Positions 1 through 6,924 of a stretch of DNA of 49,270 bases are shown here, piece after piece. A program made the translations under genes and the position numbers. Below the pieces are notes generated by a model. It ran no database searches. It saw only the letters and a list, made by a program, of their open reading frames with translations, and had not been told where the DNA came from. The stretch's first letter is position 1; every line of letters starts with the position of its first letter. Source of the stretch: an uncultured Mycoplasmatota bacterium (GTDB lineage Bacteria > Bacillota_I > Bacilli_A > RF39 > UBA660); the NCBI GenBank assembly GCA_947643405.1, contig CANRVY010000008.1, positions 1 to 49,270 on the forward strand, given 5' to 3'.

Positions 1-16
1 CCAGATTTATTTGCAT

Positions 17-73
17 ATGAAAAGACTGTTGAACATATTTGTCAACAGTCTGAACTGAAAGTAAACTTCAGTT
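17..73 (-). terminator. Hairpin terminator after the pilus locus
   Basis: Two hairpins follow the last gene of the minus-strand pilus locus. The first pairs 23-32 with 42-51 (AGACTGTTGA/TCAACAGTCT) and, read on the minus strand, is followed by a short T run. A second smaller inverted repeat pairs 53-59 with 67-73 (AACTGAA/TTCAGTT). The T run is short, so termination may be partial. Confidence 0.55.
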
Positions 74-109
74 TGTATTATCTTTTTTTCAATTTAATGA
101 TTAACTTAT

Positions 110-457
110 TTAGCTTGCTAGGATCGCATCAATACATCCAGCAATTCCAGCTCCATCGTCTCCTGCAACTAAACCGACTACTAATTTCACAATTACCACT
201 ACAAAGAATACAATAGCTGCTGCTACAATACGTTTAATAAATGTTTGTTGTCCCTTTTTAATTTCGTCATCTTTTTGAGCCATAACTGCTTTTCCTAAAT
301 CTAACATACCCCAAATAATTAATAAAATTGGAACAACGATTTGGATTAAAGTTACAGCTAGTCCAATAATGTGAGCAATTTGATCTGGTATTCCTGTTGT
401 TCCTCCCATTAAATCTTCACAAACATCTAATACATTCACTAAATTCATAAAATTCAT
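110..457 (-). CDS. Small VirB2/TrbC-like membrane protein, possible pilus subunit
   Basis: This 115-residue protein has a short N-terminal region with one Cys, a long hydrophobic segment around residues 27-50, a charged loop (AQKDDEIKKGQQ) and a second hydrophobic segment around 72-95, then a Gly/Asp tail with a second Cys. Two helices joined by a charged loop is the layout of VirB2/TrbC-type pilins. The start at 457 is chosen because GAGGAGGT lies just upstream and because the promoter at 483-511 would overlap the longer reading frame. It is the last gene of the Tad-like locus but has its own promoter. No homologue is identified with certainty, so the family is inferred from topology. Confidence 0.6.
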   Translation of the reverse strand: MNFMNLVNVLDVCEDLMGGTTGIPDQIAHIIGLAVTLIQIVVPILLIIWGMLDLGKAVMAQKDDEIKKGQQTFIKRIVAAAIVFFVVVIVKLVVGLVAGDDGAGIAGCIDAILAS

Positions 458-482
458 ACTATACCTCCTCGTGTATATCATT

Positions 483-511
483 ACTATACTTGAATTTATA
501 ATATTTGTCAA
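483..511 (-). promoter_or_regulatory. Sigma-A promoter of the VirB2-like gene
   Basis: On the minus strand TTGACA (506-511) is separated by 17 bases from TATAGT (483-488), a near-consensus vegetative promoter. It lies between the TadZ-like gene and the small membrane protein gene at 457, so that protein can be made at a higher level than the rest of the locus. Confidence 0.8.
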
Positions 512-514
512 CAA

Positions 515-1510
515 TTACAAGTTAAATAGTCCTAAAATACTACGCTTTTTTTCTTCTTCTTCACCAATTTGTTGTCTATCAAAACCCAATCTCACTAAGA
601 AACGATTTAATGCCATAATTTCTTTTTCTCTCTCATCAAGTGGTGGCATATTATAGAAAATCTTTAACTTAGATTCATATTCAAAATCTAATACATCTTT
701 CGAACTAAGTAAGCTCTGATTCAAAATAACTTTTTTACCTTCTAAATTCTTTAACACTTTTGGTCCCAACATCATCATACGATTCAATTTAATAATAGAA
801 GGTTCAATTAAATAAACAACAGTATGTACCAAAGACTCAGCAACAGCACTTTCATTAACATCTACTAAAATAATATCAGAACTACTATATTTAGCAAGTA
901 ATCCACCAACTTCACTGCTCGTTGAACTAATCAAGTCTTTATCTCTAAAATACATAAAATCTCTTTTATCTACTTCTATTGCTTTCACATCATAATTTTT
1001 TTCTAATTGCTTCTTCATCATATAGACTAAAGTGGTTGCTCCTGACTGTTTGGTCACATTTTTAATTCCAATAATTCGAACACCTTGATTTGGAACAAAA
1101 CGTTCTAACACATTTGGCTCTGTATTCGAATCTAATTGGTGAATATGAGCAACGTCACGATAATTATTCGGATGCTCATATAAATACATGATTCCTTCTA
1201 CATTTCGTGTAAAATTATAAATTCCCATCGAAATTAATTTTGATAAATACTCGGATGAGGTTCCCTCTGGAGAATCATCCAATAACAAAATTACTTTATC
1301 CATGTCTAAAGAAATTGATAATTTTTGTAAATTTTTAATATCCTTATAATTTTTAATTGCTGTTATATCAAGAATCATTCTTTGAAAGAAAAAATTTTCA
1401 AATTGAGCAATTAAATCATCAACTTCAAATTCTCCATTTAATCTTTTTATAACATCAATATTTAAATCTTGGAGCATTGTTTCATATTTATTCGCTACAA
1501 TAACGTTCAT
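515..1510 (-). CDS. tadZ: TadZ/CpaE-like pilus-localising ATPase
   Basis: This is a 331-residue protein with an N-terminal receiver-like half (residues 1-125) and a C-terminal MinD/ParA-type half. The nucleotide site is atypical: NVTKQSGATTL at about 151-161 replaces the usual KGGxGKT, and a switch-like stretch IILVDVNES lies further on. CpaE/TadZ proteins often carry such degenerate Walker A motifs and place the Tad pilus machine in the cell. Its position beside CpaF, TadB and TadC supports the call. Start GTTATTGTAGCG-coded MNVIVA has AAAGGTGATAAT upstream. Catalytic activity cannot be judged from sequence alone. Confidence 0.75.
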   Translation of the reverse strand: MNVIVANKYETMLQDLNIDVIKRLNGEFEVDDLIAQFENFFFQRMILDITAIKNYKDIKNLQKLSISLDMDKVILLLDDSPEGTSSEYLSKLISMGIYNFTRNVEGIMYLYEHPNNYRDVAHIHQLDSNTEPNVLERFVPNQGVRIIGIKNVTKQSGATTLVYMMKKQLEKNYDVKAIEVDKRDFMYFRDKDLISSTSSEVGGLLAKYSSSDIILVDVNESAVAESLVHTVVYLIEPSIIKLNRMMMLGPKVLKNLEGKKVILNQSLLSSKDVLDFEYESKLKIFYNMPPLDEREKEIMALNRFLVRLGFDRQQIGEEEEKKRSILGLFNL

Positions 1511-1524
1511 ATTATCACCTTTCT

Positions 1525-1962
1525 TTATACATCCAAATTATATATTGTCCTAGTATCTCCTTTTACAGGGAACTCTAATAATCCACTTAAAAGTGGTACT
1601 TCAAATCGCATGTAAATAATGACAGAATAATAAATACCTCGTTCTGTTATGTTTTCATAAACACAATAAGGATAATTAACACTTTCTTCTAATAATACTT
1701 TTGAACTTTCCTCTTTTGGCGCAGGACATGTATTATGCCTGAAAATCACTCTTTTTCGATAACCACTATCTCTTAACGCAGTATCTATTTCCTCTATTGT
1801 TTCTACATCATATTCCCTATGTTTTTCTATAATTGAAACGATCTCATTTTTAGCTTTAAATGCTTTTGAATAACTTAAAGAGCCAACCAACACAAAAGCG
1901 ATAATAAATACAAATAAAATAACAATATTGTATAAAAATGTATGTCCTATTGCATCTCTCAT
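1525..1962 (-). CDS. Pseudopilin-like membrane protein (MRDAIG type)
   Basis: This 145-residue protein has one N-terminal membrane helix directly after MRDAIGHTF (about residues 11-33), followed by SYSKAFKAKNEIV and an exported domain with two Cys. The same layout occurs in the neighbouring protein at 1974-2429 (SYFKAFKVNSQVV), so the two are paralogues. TadE/TadF minor pilins have a similar single-helix design, and that role is inferred from gene order. The gap to the upstream gene is 11 bases, consistent with one transcript. Confidence 0.65.
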   Translation of the reverse strand: MRDAIGHTFLYNIVILFVFIIAFVLVGSLSYSKAFKAKNEIVSIIEKHREYDVETIEEIDTALRDSGYRKRVIFRHNTCPAPKEESSKVLLEESVNYPYCVYENITERGIYYSVIIYMRFEVPLLSGLLEFPVKGDTRTIYNLDV

Positions 1963-1973
1963 GTCATCAACTC

Positions 1974-2429
1974 CTATTCAAATAAATCAAATGAGCATGT
2001 ATCTCCACCCATAATATGAATACTATGAGTTTCTGAATAAACAGGAAGTTTCAAAAAAGTACTAATAATAGGAAAATCAATTTGAATATAAGTTGTTACA
2101 CCCAAATAATATTTATATGGATCTTGCCTATCGCACATCACATAAACACAATAAGGAAAAGATGGATCCTGTGGATACATAATACTTCCTTCTTTTGACT
2201 TGCATTTTAATCCTTCAATACGATTATATCCAATTGTTGACAATGTTCTTCTAATTTCTGAAAGGGACAATTCATTATAGCCTTCATACTTTTCTAAAAT
2301 CCCAACAACCTGACTATTTACCTTGAAAGCTTTAAAATAGCTCATGGTACCAGCAAGTATTGCAAATACCATTACAATAAAGATCGCAATAATCCCATAC
2401 ATGAATGATGATCCAATACTTTCTCTCAT
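1974..2429 (-). CDS. Pseudopilin-like membrane protein (MRESIG type)
   Basis: This 151-residue protein begins MRESIGSSF and has a single N-terminal membrane helix at about residues 12-32. An exported domain follows, with several Cys (KCKS, YCVYVMC, DTCSF). It is a paralogue of the protein at 1525-1962: both have a Y-F/S-KAFK stretch after the helix, a helix ending in a GY(N/R) motif, an FPYCVY or YPYCVY motif and a C-terminal YIQIDFPI/YMRFEVPL strand. A minor-pilin (TadE/F-like) role is inferred from context. The start has AAGGAAGTG upstream. Confidence 0.65.
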   Translation of the reverse strand: MRESIGSSFMYGIIAIFIVMVFAILAGTMSYFKAFKVNSQVVGILEKYEGYNELSLSEIRRTLSTIGYNRIEGLKCKSKEGSIMYPQDPSFPYCVYVMCDRQDPYKYYLGVTTYIQIDFPIISTFLKLPVYSETHSIHIMGGDTCSFDLFE

Positions 2430-2453
2430 GAGCTATTCACTTCCTTCAATTTA

Positions 2454-2693
2454 TTATTCACCTTTTCCAGCTTTTCTACATTCTTCATATCCTGCTGAAT
2501 CGAATTCATTTCCTACAATGCCCGGATCTTGACATCCTCCACTTTTCCATTGTCCACCATATTGTTGACAACATGACTTATCAGCAGTACCTTTCATCAT
2601 ATTACTAATAAGTGGAGTAGCTACTGCTGCTACAATTGCAATAAGTACAATAGCGATTACTGTTAAGTTTGCTTCACCTGCAGCTTCCTTCAT
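2454..2693 (-). CDS. Small pilin-like protein, candidate major pilin
   Basis: This 79-residue protein has a short N-terminus MKEAAGEANLT, one hydrophobic segment (residues 11-33) and a Gly-rich exported tail with four Cys (SCCQQYGGQW, GGCQD, EECRK). The Gly-Glu pair just before the hydrophobic helix resembles a type IV/Flp prepilin processing site, but the motif is not canonical. The gene has its own promoter (2726-2755), unlike the larger genes around it, as expected for a major subunit. No prepilin peptidase is visible in the window. Confidence 0.65.
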   Translation of the reverse strand: MKEAAGEANLTVIAIVLIAIVAAVATPLISNMMKGTADKSCCQQYGGQWKSGGCQDPGIVGNEFDSAGYEECRKAGKGE

Positions 2694-2725
2694 TCAAACA
2701 TCACCACCTTTACCATCTCATTTTT

Positions 2726-2755
2726 ATTATATCACATTTTTTCTTTTGTAATCAA
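2726..2755 (-). promoter_or_regulatory. Promoter of the small pilin gene
   Basis: On the minus strand TTGATT (2750-2755) and TATAAT (2726-2731) are 18 bases apart, with TGA directly before the -10 box giving an extended -10. It lies in the 66-base gap between TadC and the 79-residue pilin-like gene, one of the few large gaps inside the locus. Confidence 0.75.
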
Positions 2756-2759
2756 GTAG

Positions 2760-3542
2760 TTAAATATTCATCATCATCATTAAAGATGCTAATAATAGGA
2801 ATAAAATTCCTCCTCCTGTACAAAATAACATAACCATAGTTTTGTTTTCCATTCTCTCAAGACGCTCTTTATATTTTTGCTCTCTTGACTTATTTTGAAG
2901 TGAGGAAACAGTTCTTGAAAACATCATAAGTTGTTCCTGTTTATTTTCTTGAGATCCTAATCCTAAACGATACAATAAACGCATCATACGCATTGAATCT
3001 CTTACTGGATACTCTTTGGCAAAATCCATATATGGATCTACTGTCATATCTCCAGCCTCAATTTTAGCTACCATTTTCCTTAAACCTGGACGGAAAATCT
3101 CTGGGGCTGTTTCAATTGATCTTGCTAAAGCAACTGGAACAGTATAATGTTGAATTAAGATTTCCAAACTCTTTAAATAATATGGTAACATTAAGTTTAT
3201 TCGGTGCAAATTAGCTTTATAATATGACTTTAATTGCCTATAAGGCATTTTAAAAGCTAAATATCCACCAATAAAACAAATTAATATTTTTACAAAATCC
3301 ATATCAGATAGAAAGAAGAAGAATAAAACTGCGATCATCAAAATTCCATCTCTAACTCGTCTTGTAAAACATTTTTCTAAATCATAATTATCGCCATATT
3401 TAATACTTAATAAAAACTTATAATCGTCTTCCATCAAGAATCTCAAATATGGTTCTGTATCTTCAATAAATTTTTTGGTATCTAATTTTTGGTTTACTTG
3501 GAATATTACAAAGAATATTAGGGCAATTATTATAAACATCAT
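2760..3542 (-). CDS. tadC: TadC-like inner-membrane platform protein (T2SSF)
   Basis: This is a polytopic protein of about 260 residues with an N-terminal membrane helix, two helices around residues 65-105, a cytoplasmic region rich in charged helices and a C-terminal pair of hydrophobic stretches (MVMLFCTGGGILFLLLASL). This fits the T2SSF-domain platform proteins that sit on the CpaF ATPase. The upstream gene is TadB and the two overlap closely. A GTG at 3554 is possible, but AGGTG lies about nine bases before the ATG at 3542, which is preferred. Confidence 0.75.
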   Translation of the reverse strand: MMFIIIALIFFVIFQVNQKLDTKKFIEDTEPYLRFLMEDDYKFLLSIKYGDNYDLEKCFTRRVRDGILMIAVLFFFFLSDMDFVKILICFIGGYLAFKMPYRQLKSYYKANLHRINLMLPYYLKSLEILIQHYTVPVALARSIETAPEIFRPGLRKMVAKIEAGDMTVDPYMDFAKEYPVRDSMRMMRLLYRLGLGSQENKQEQLMMFSRTVSSLQNKSREQKYKERLERMENKTMVMLFCTGGGILFLLLASLMMMMNI

Positions 3543-3543
3543 A

Positions 3544-4446
3544 TTATTCAGCACCTACATCTTCATTATAATATTTTTCACCGCTTAGCAAGAAGTATGT
3601 ATTTAAAACAATAATTCCATGTAATAATAGTACAACCCACCATGTGCCCAACATCGCTACGTAAGTTTCTATTCCAAGCAATACTTGAATTAACATAACC
3701 ATCAAATATAAAATGATACCAAATTGTAAGAATTTTTTATGAAAAGTCGCACGATCTATTCTATCACGATACACATTTTCAACAAGCATATCAATATCGA
3801 GTGACATATTTTCTAAGGATGCTCCTGCATCTTTAGAACCTTCATTTGTAATTTGTAAAAACAATTGATGCATATTTTTTACAATGTAAAAATCATATTT
3901 ACTATTCATATACTCAAGAGATTGATTAATAGTCCCATTCGCATATGCTAAATCAATCATCATTTTTACATCGCTTAAAACTGGTTCTTCTAGTACTCCC
4001 GATTCATAAACTCCCTCAAGAGCTTTTACAAAAGATTGAGTCGTAGCAAATTCCATAATTGTATTGGTTGTATATACTTGTATTTGTTCAAATATAAATT
4101 CACTATACAATCTTTTGCATCTTAAATAAGTTAAGTAAGGAATAATCATAACTGCACATATTGCGTAAAAGATTGAAATTACTAAATTGTAAAAATAAAG
4201 ATAAGAGATAACAGATGCACCTACCGCAAAAAGCGCAATTTGAAGAGCATATTGTTTTGGTGTATATTCTTGTCCTAAATCTTTTACTTTATCCCTTACT
4301 ACTTTAAAGGAAAAAGGAGCATATTGATCATACAAATTTGTTGCATTTTTTATAATATATTTATAGACGCTTTCTCCTGTATTTTTACGATAAACCATAA
4401 CAAATACAAGAATGACAGTAATTGCAACAAAAATCATAAATGTCAT
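3544..4446 (-). CDS. tadB: TadB-like inner-membrane platform protein (T2SSF)
   Basis: This 300-residue membrane protein has an N-terminal helix (residues 2-19), a central hydrophobic pair (about 70-110), a cytoplasmic T2SSF-type helical region (EFATTQSFVKALEGVYESG) and two C-terminal helices. TadB and TadC form the membrane platform of type IVc pili. It lies directly after the CpaF ATPase gene and before TadC, the usual Tad order. The start at 4446 has AAGGAGGAAT upstream. Confidence 0.78.
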   Translation of the reverse strand: MTFMIFVAITVILVFVMVYRKNTGESVYKYIIKNATNLYDQYAPFSFKVVRDKVKDLGQEYTPKQYALQIALFAVGASVISYLYFYNLVISIFYAICAVMIIPYLTYLRCKRLYSEFIFEQIQVYTTNTIMEFATTQSFVKALEGVYESGVLEEPVLSDVKMMIDLAYANGTINQSLEYMNSKYDFYIVKNMHQLFLQITNEGSKDAGASLENMSLDIDMLVENVYRDRIDRATFHKKFLQFGIILYLMVMLIQVLLGIETYVAMLGTWWVVLLLHGIIVLNTYFLLSGEKYYNEDVGAE

Positions 4447-4460
4447 AATTATTCCTCCTT

Positions 4461-5678
4461 CTATTCAAATAAAATTTCAGCTTGTGTAGAAGCTACTGGA
4501 GTTACTCCTACGTTAGATCCTACATTTGGGGTAGGAATATTTACAGGTGTTACAACCGGAGTTACTGGAATATTTTGATTTATAGATGGCACTGGATTTT
4601 CAACCTCATTTTTTTCATTTTCTTCCACCTTAATAATATCTTTTGGTAATGTCACTCCCTGTGCATCCAAATAATCAACCAAATAATCGCTAGGTTCTTT
4701 TCTATATACTTTTCCAGTTGTTGTTTTTCTGTAGATTGTGTTATATACAGCATTATTGTCTTTATCTACATAGAATTCTGTTACTTCTCCAATTTCACGT
4801 ACAAAACGCTTTGTTACTTTATCTTGATATCCTCTTATATATACTCCTAATTGAATATACCTGTAAATAGATTTCAAGAACTGTTCAATATCTTGATTAG
4901 TTTCTAACAAACTGTACATACGGTTTGGAATAGAAGCTGCTTTATCTGCATGAATCGTTGATAAAATGTAGTGCCCTGATGAGATAGAGTTACGTACTGC
5001 TAAAACAGCTTCAGCACTACGAACTTCCGATAGCAAAATCCATTTTGGATTCTGTCTCATACAAGTAACAAGTACATCTGAATAAGATGCAATATTATTT
5101 GTTTTCATTGCAACTATATCTCTATGTGGAAAAATTCGGTCCAAGTGCAATTCTAGTGTATCTTCTATTGTAATTAGCTTCTCGTTTTCAATCGTTTTAG
5201 AAGCTAAATATTTTACAAATTCCGTTTTTCCTGAACCAGTTTCACCACAAACAATAATATTACAATGTCCAATGACACATTTTTCTAAAAAATCGTGAAT
5301 ATCCAAAGTAATATATTTTTCAGCTAAGATTTTTTCTTTTTCCAAACGTATTTTAGCTGGAGTTTTACGAATAACAACTGCAATTCCATTTCTTGCAATA
5401 GAATCATGTACAAAGTTCAAACGTAATTCAGCGCTTTCTGCATCCAAGAAAGGATGCGCCATATTAAAAGTTTTTCCCATTGTATTAGAACATTGGAATG
5501 CAAGTTTTTCCATGAATGCGTTATTAATTGCTGGATTTTCTTCTCTATAAATACCTTTTGATAAAGTCTTAATCCAAATTTGTCCACCATTACTATAAGA
5601 TATATCGGTAATGTCATCTCGCTCTAGATATGGTTTTAATGGTCCAAAGTCTATCTGCTCAAAAATATTGTCATTCAT
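4461..5678 (-). CDS. cpaF: CpaF/TadA-type secretion ATPase
   Basis: This 405-residue VirB11-superfamily ATPase has Walker A GETGSGKT at 145-152, an Asp-box region TIEDTLEL at 170-177, a Walker B-like WILLSEVRSAEA at 213-224 (the usual Gly before Glu is Ser here) and a His box LSTIHAD at 239-245. It should power pilus assembly at the TadB/TadC platform. The last 50-60 residues form an unusual Pro/Val/Asn/Thr-rich low-complexity tail (PVTPVVTPVNIPTPNVG), absent from typical CpaF. The gene starts two bases after the CpaB-like gene ends. Confidence 0.88.
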   Translation of the reverse strand: MNDNIFEQIDFGPLKPYLERDDITDISYSNGGQIWIKTLSKGIYREENPAINNAFMEKLAFQCSNTMGKTFNMAHPFLDAESAELRLNFVHDSIARNGIAVVIRKTPAKIRLEKEKILAEKYITLDIHDFLEKCVIGHCNIIVCGETGSGKTEFVKYLASKTIENEKLITIEDTLELHLDRIFPHRDIVAMKTNNIASYSDVLVTCMRQNPKWILLSEVRSAEAVLAVRNSISSGHYILSTIHADKAASIPNRMYSLLETNQDIEQFLKSIYRYIQLGVYIRGYQDKVTKRFVREIGEVTEFYVDKDNNAVYNTIYRKTTTGKVYRKEPSDYLVDYLDAQGVTLPKDIIKVEENEKNEVENPVPSINQNIPVTPVVTPVNIPTPNVGSNVGVTPVASTQAEILFE

Positions 5679-5680
5679 AA

Positions 5681-6499
5681 CTATTCACCTTCTGGATTAT
5701 TTTCTTCTTCCCCTGTTCCAGTATCAGGTTCATCAATAACTACAGTATGTGAATTAATAAAATCTTTTAAATATTGTGTACTAACTTGAGTTTCTCCATT
5801 ATTTTCAATTGTTGCTCCATGTGGAACTGGAAATAAAACAACTCCATAATTTGACATATAACTTGCTTTTCTAAGCAAAATATGAATATCTTCTTTGACT
5901 CCAAAAATAAGATAAGCTGGTGTTCTATTTTCAGAAGTGTTTTCAAATACATTTCTTCCTTGACTGTCTTTCACAGCTAGTATCTCTACATTTTCTAATA
6001 GTTTTCCTACCATGATCTTTTTGTCATCATCTGTTGCTTTCATGTATATATCTATTTTTGTATTTGGCATCATGGAATTTCCATAAGTTGTTTCCATGTT
6101 TACTGGGAAGTTATAAACAACTTCTCCTTTTTTTATTTCCACAAAAGCCGAATCTGGAAGCTGCTCTTTTGTCATCAATACATTTTGATAAAACATACTT
6201 CCTTCTGGAATTACAGTATTAATTGCAGCATACTTTCCGATAATTAATCCTGTACTTCTAATTACATTCTTTTTTACTGCTATAGATGGTATTTTTATTG
6301 TTTCAATATCATCTTTTGTAATTAATTCTCTAGGCTGAATTGTTTTTTTAGCAATTGGAATTGAAATTTCTTTGGTTGCTTCTCTAATTTGTCTTGTATA
6401 TCCCCAGTATAGTATTCCAATAATTAATACGACACCAAGAATAGTTACTGTATTTTTGTTTTTTAAAAAACGTTTTACAGAAATAATAATATTATTCAT
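5681..6499 (-). CDS. cpaB: CpaB/RcpC-like pilus assembly protein (SAF domain)
   Basis: This 272-residue protein has one N-terminal membrane helix (about residues 18-34) followed by a SAF-type segment: IPIAKKTIQPRELITKDDIETIKIP, then VIPEGSMFYQNVL. A beta-rich region with VEILAVKDSQGR follows, and the tail is acidic (DTGTGEEENNPEGE). CpaB/RcpC proteins have this SAF plus C-terminal domain plan and belong to Tad loci. In this secretin-less setting it presumably works at the peptidoglycan or outer face of the membrane. The start is preceded by AAAGGAGAGGG. Confidence 0.8.
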   Translation of the reverse strand: MNNIIISVKRFLKNKNTVTILGVVLIIGILYWGYTRQIREATKEISIPIAKKTIQPRELITKDDIETIKIPSIAVKKNVIRSTGLIIGKYAAINTVIPEGSMFYQNVLMTKEQLPDSAFVEIKKGEVVYNFPVNMETTYGNSMMPNTKIDIYMKATDDDKKIMVGKLLENVEILAVKDSQGRNVFENTSENRTPAYLIFGVKEDIHILLRKASYMSNYGVVLFPVPHGATIENNGETQVSTQYLKDFINSHTVVIDEPDTGTGEEENNPEGE

Positions 6500-6520
6500 T
6501 CTTTTCCCTCTCCTTTTCTT

Positions 6521-6919
6521 TTAATATGGTGTTTCTAATATTGCGTCTATTCTATTTACAATATCAAAACTCATAACATCTGTCACACTTGCTGCTTCTA
6601 AGCTTGATACTTGTAAGCTAACTTTAGGTGGTTCCTCATTTACATCATAAATTTTAATTTCATAAGTACGTGCTAATGAAGCATTTTCTGCAAATCTTCT
6701 TACAAAATTCTCTACAAACTTTTCTCTATCAATTCTAATACTACGATCTTTTCTATACATCGCTAGATCAAACGCATCATACATTGCTGCTTCTGTTGTT
6801 TCTTTCAACAGATGATAATTATGTTCATCCGTATTCGTCATAGCTTGGAAAAAGTAAACGAAAACTATCGATACTAATCCAATACCAATGATGAATACTG
6901 CCCATACTGATTCTCTCAT
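6521..6919 (-). CDS. Pseudopilin-like membrane protein (MRESVW type)
   Basis: This 132-residue protein starts MRESVWAVF with a membrane helix at about residues 7-28, then a charged exported domain with no Cys. The MRES start and early helix match the two pseudopilin-like proteins at 1525-2429, though the rest differs. Its ribosome site AGGAGGTAA is formed by the last codons and stop of the 1263-residue upstream gene, so the two are probably translationally coupled. The exact family is not recognised. Confidence 0.6.
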   Translation of the reverse strand: MRESVWAVFIIGIGLVSIVFVYFFQAMTNTDEHNYHLLKETTEAAMYDAFDLAMYRKDRSIRIDREKFVENFVRRFAENASLARTYEIKIYDVNEEPPKVSLQVSSLEAASVTDVMSFDIVNRIDAILETPY

Positions 6920-6924
6920 TTACT

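Noticed and set aside
110-457. VirB2-like protein as sign of an integrative conjugative element
   Set aside because: No relaxase, coupling protein, VirB4-like ATPase, integrase or attachment repeats are seen; all neighbours are Tad-type genes.
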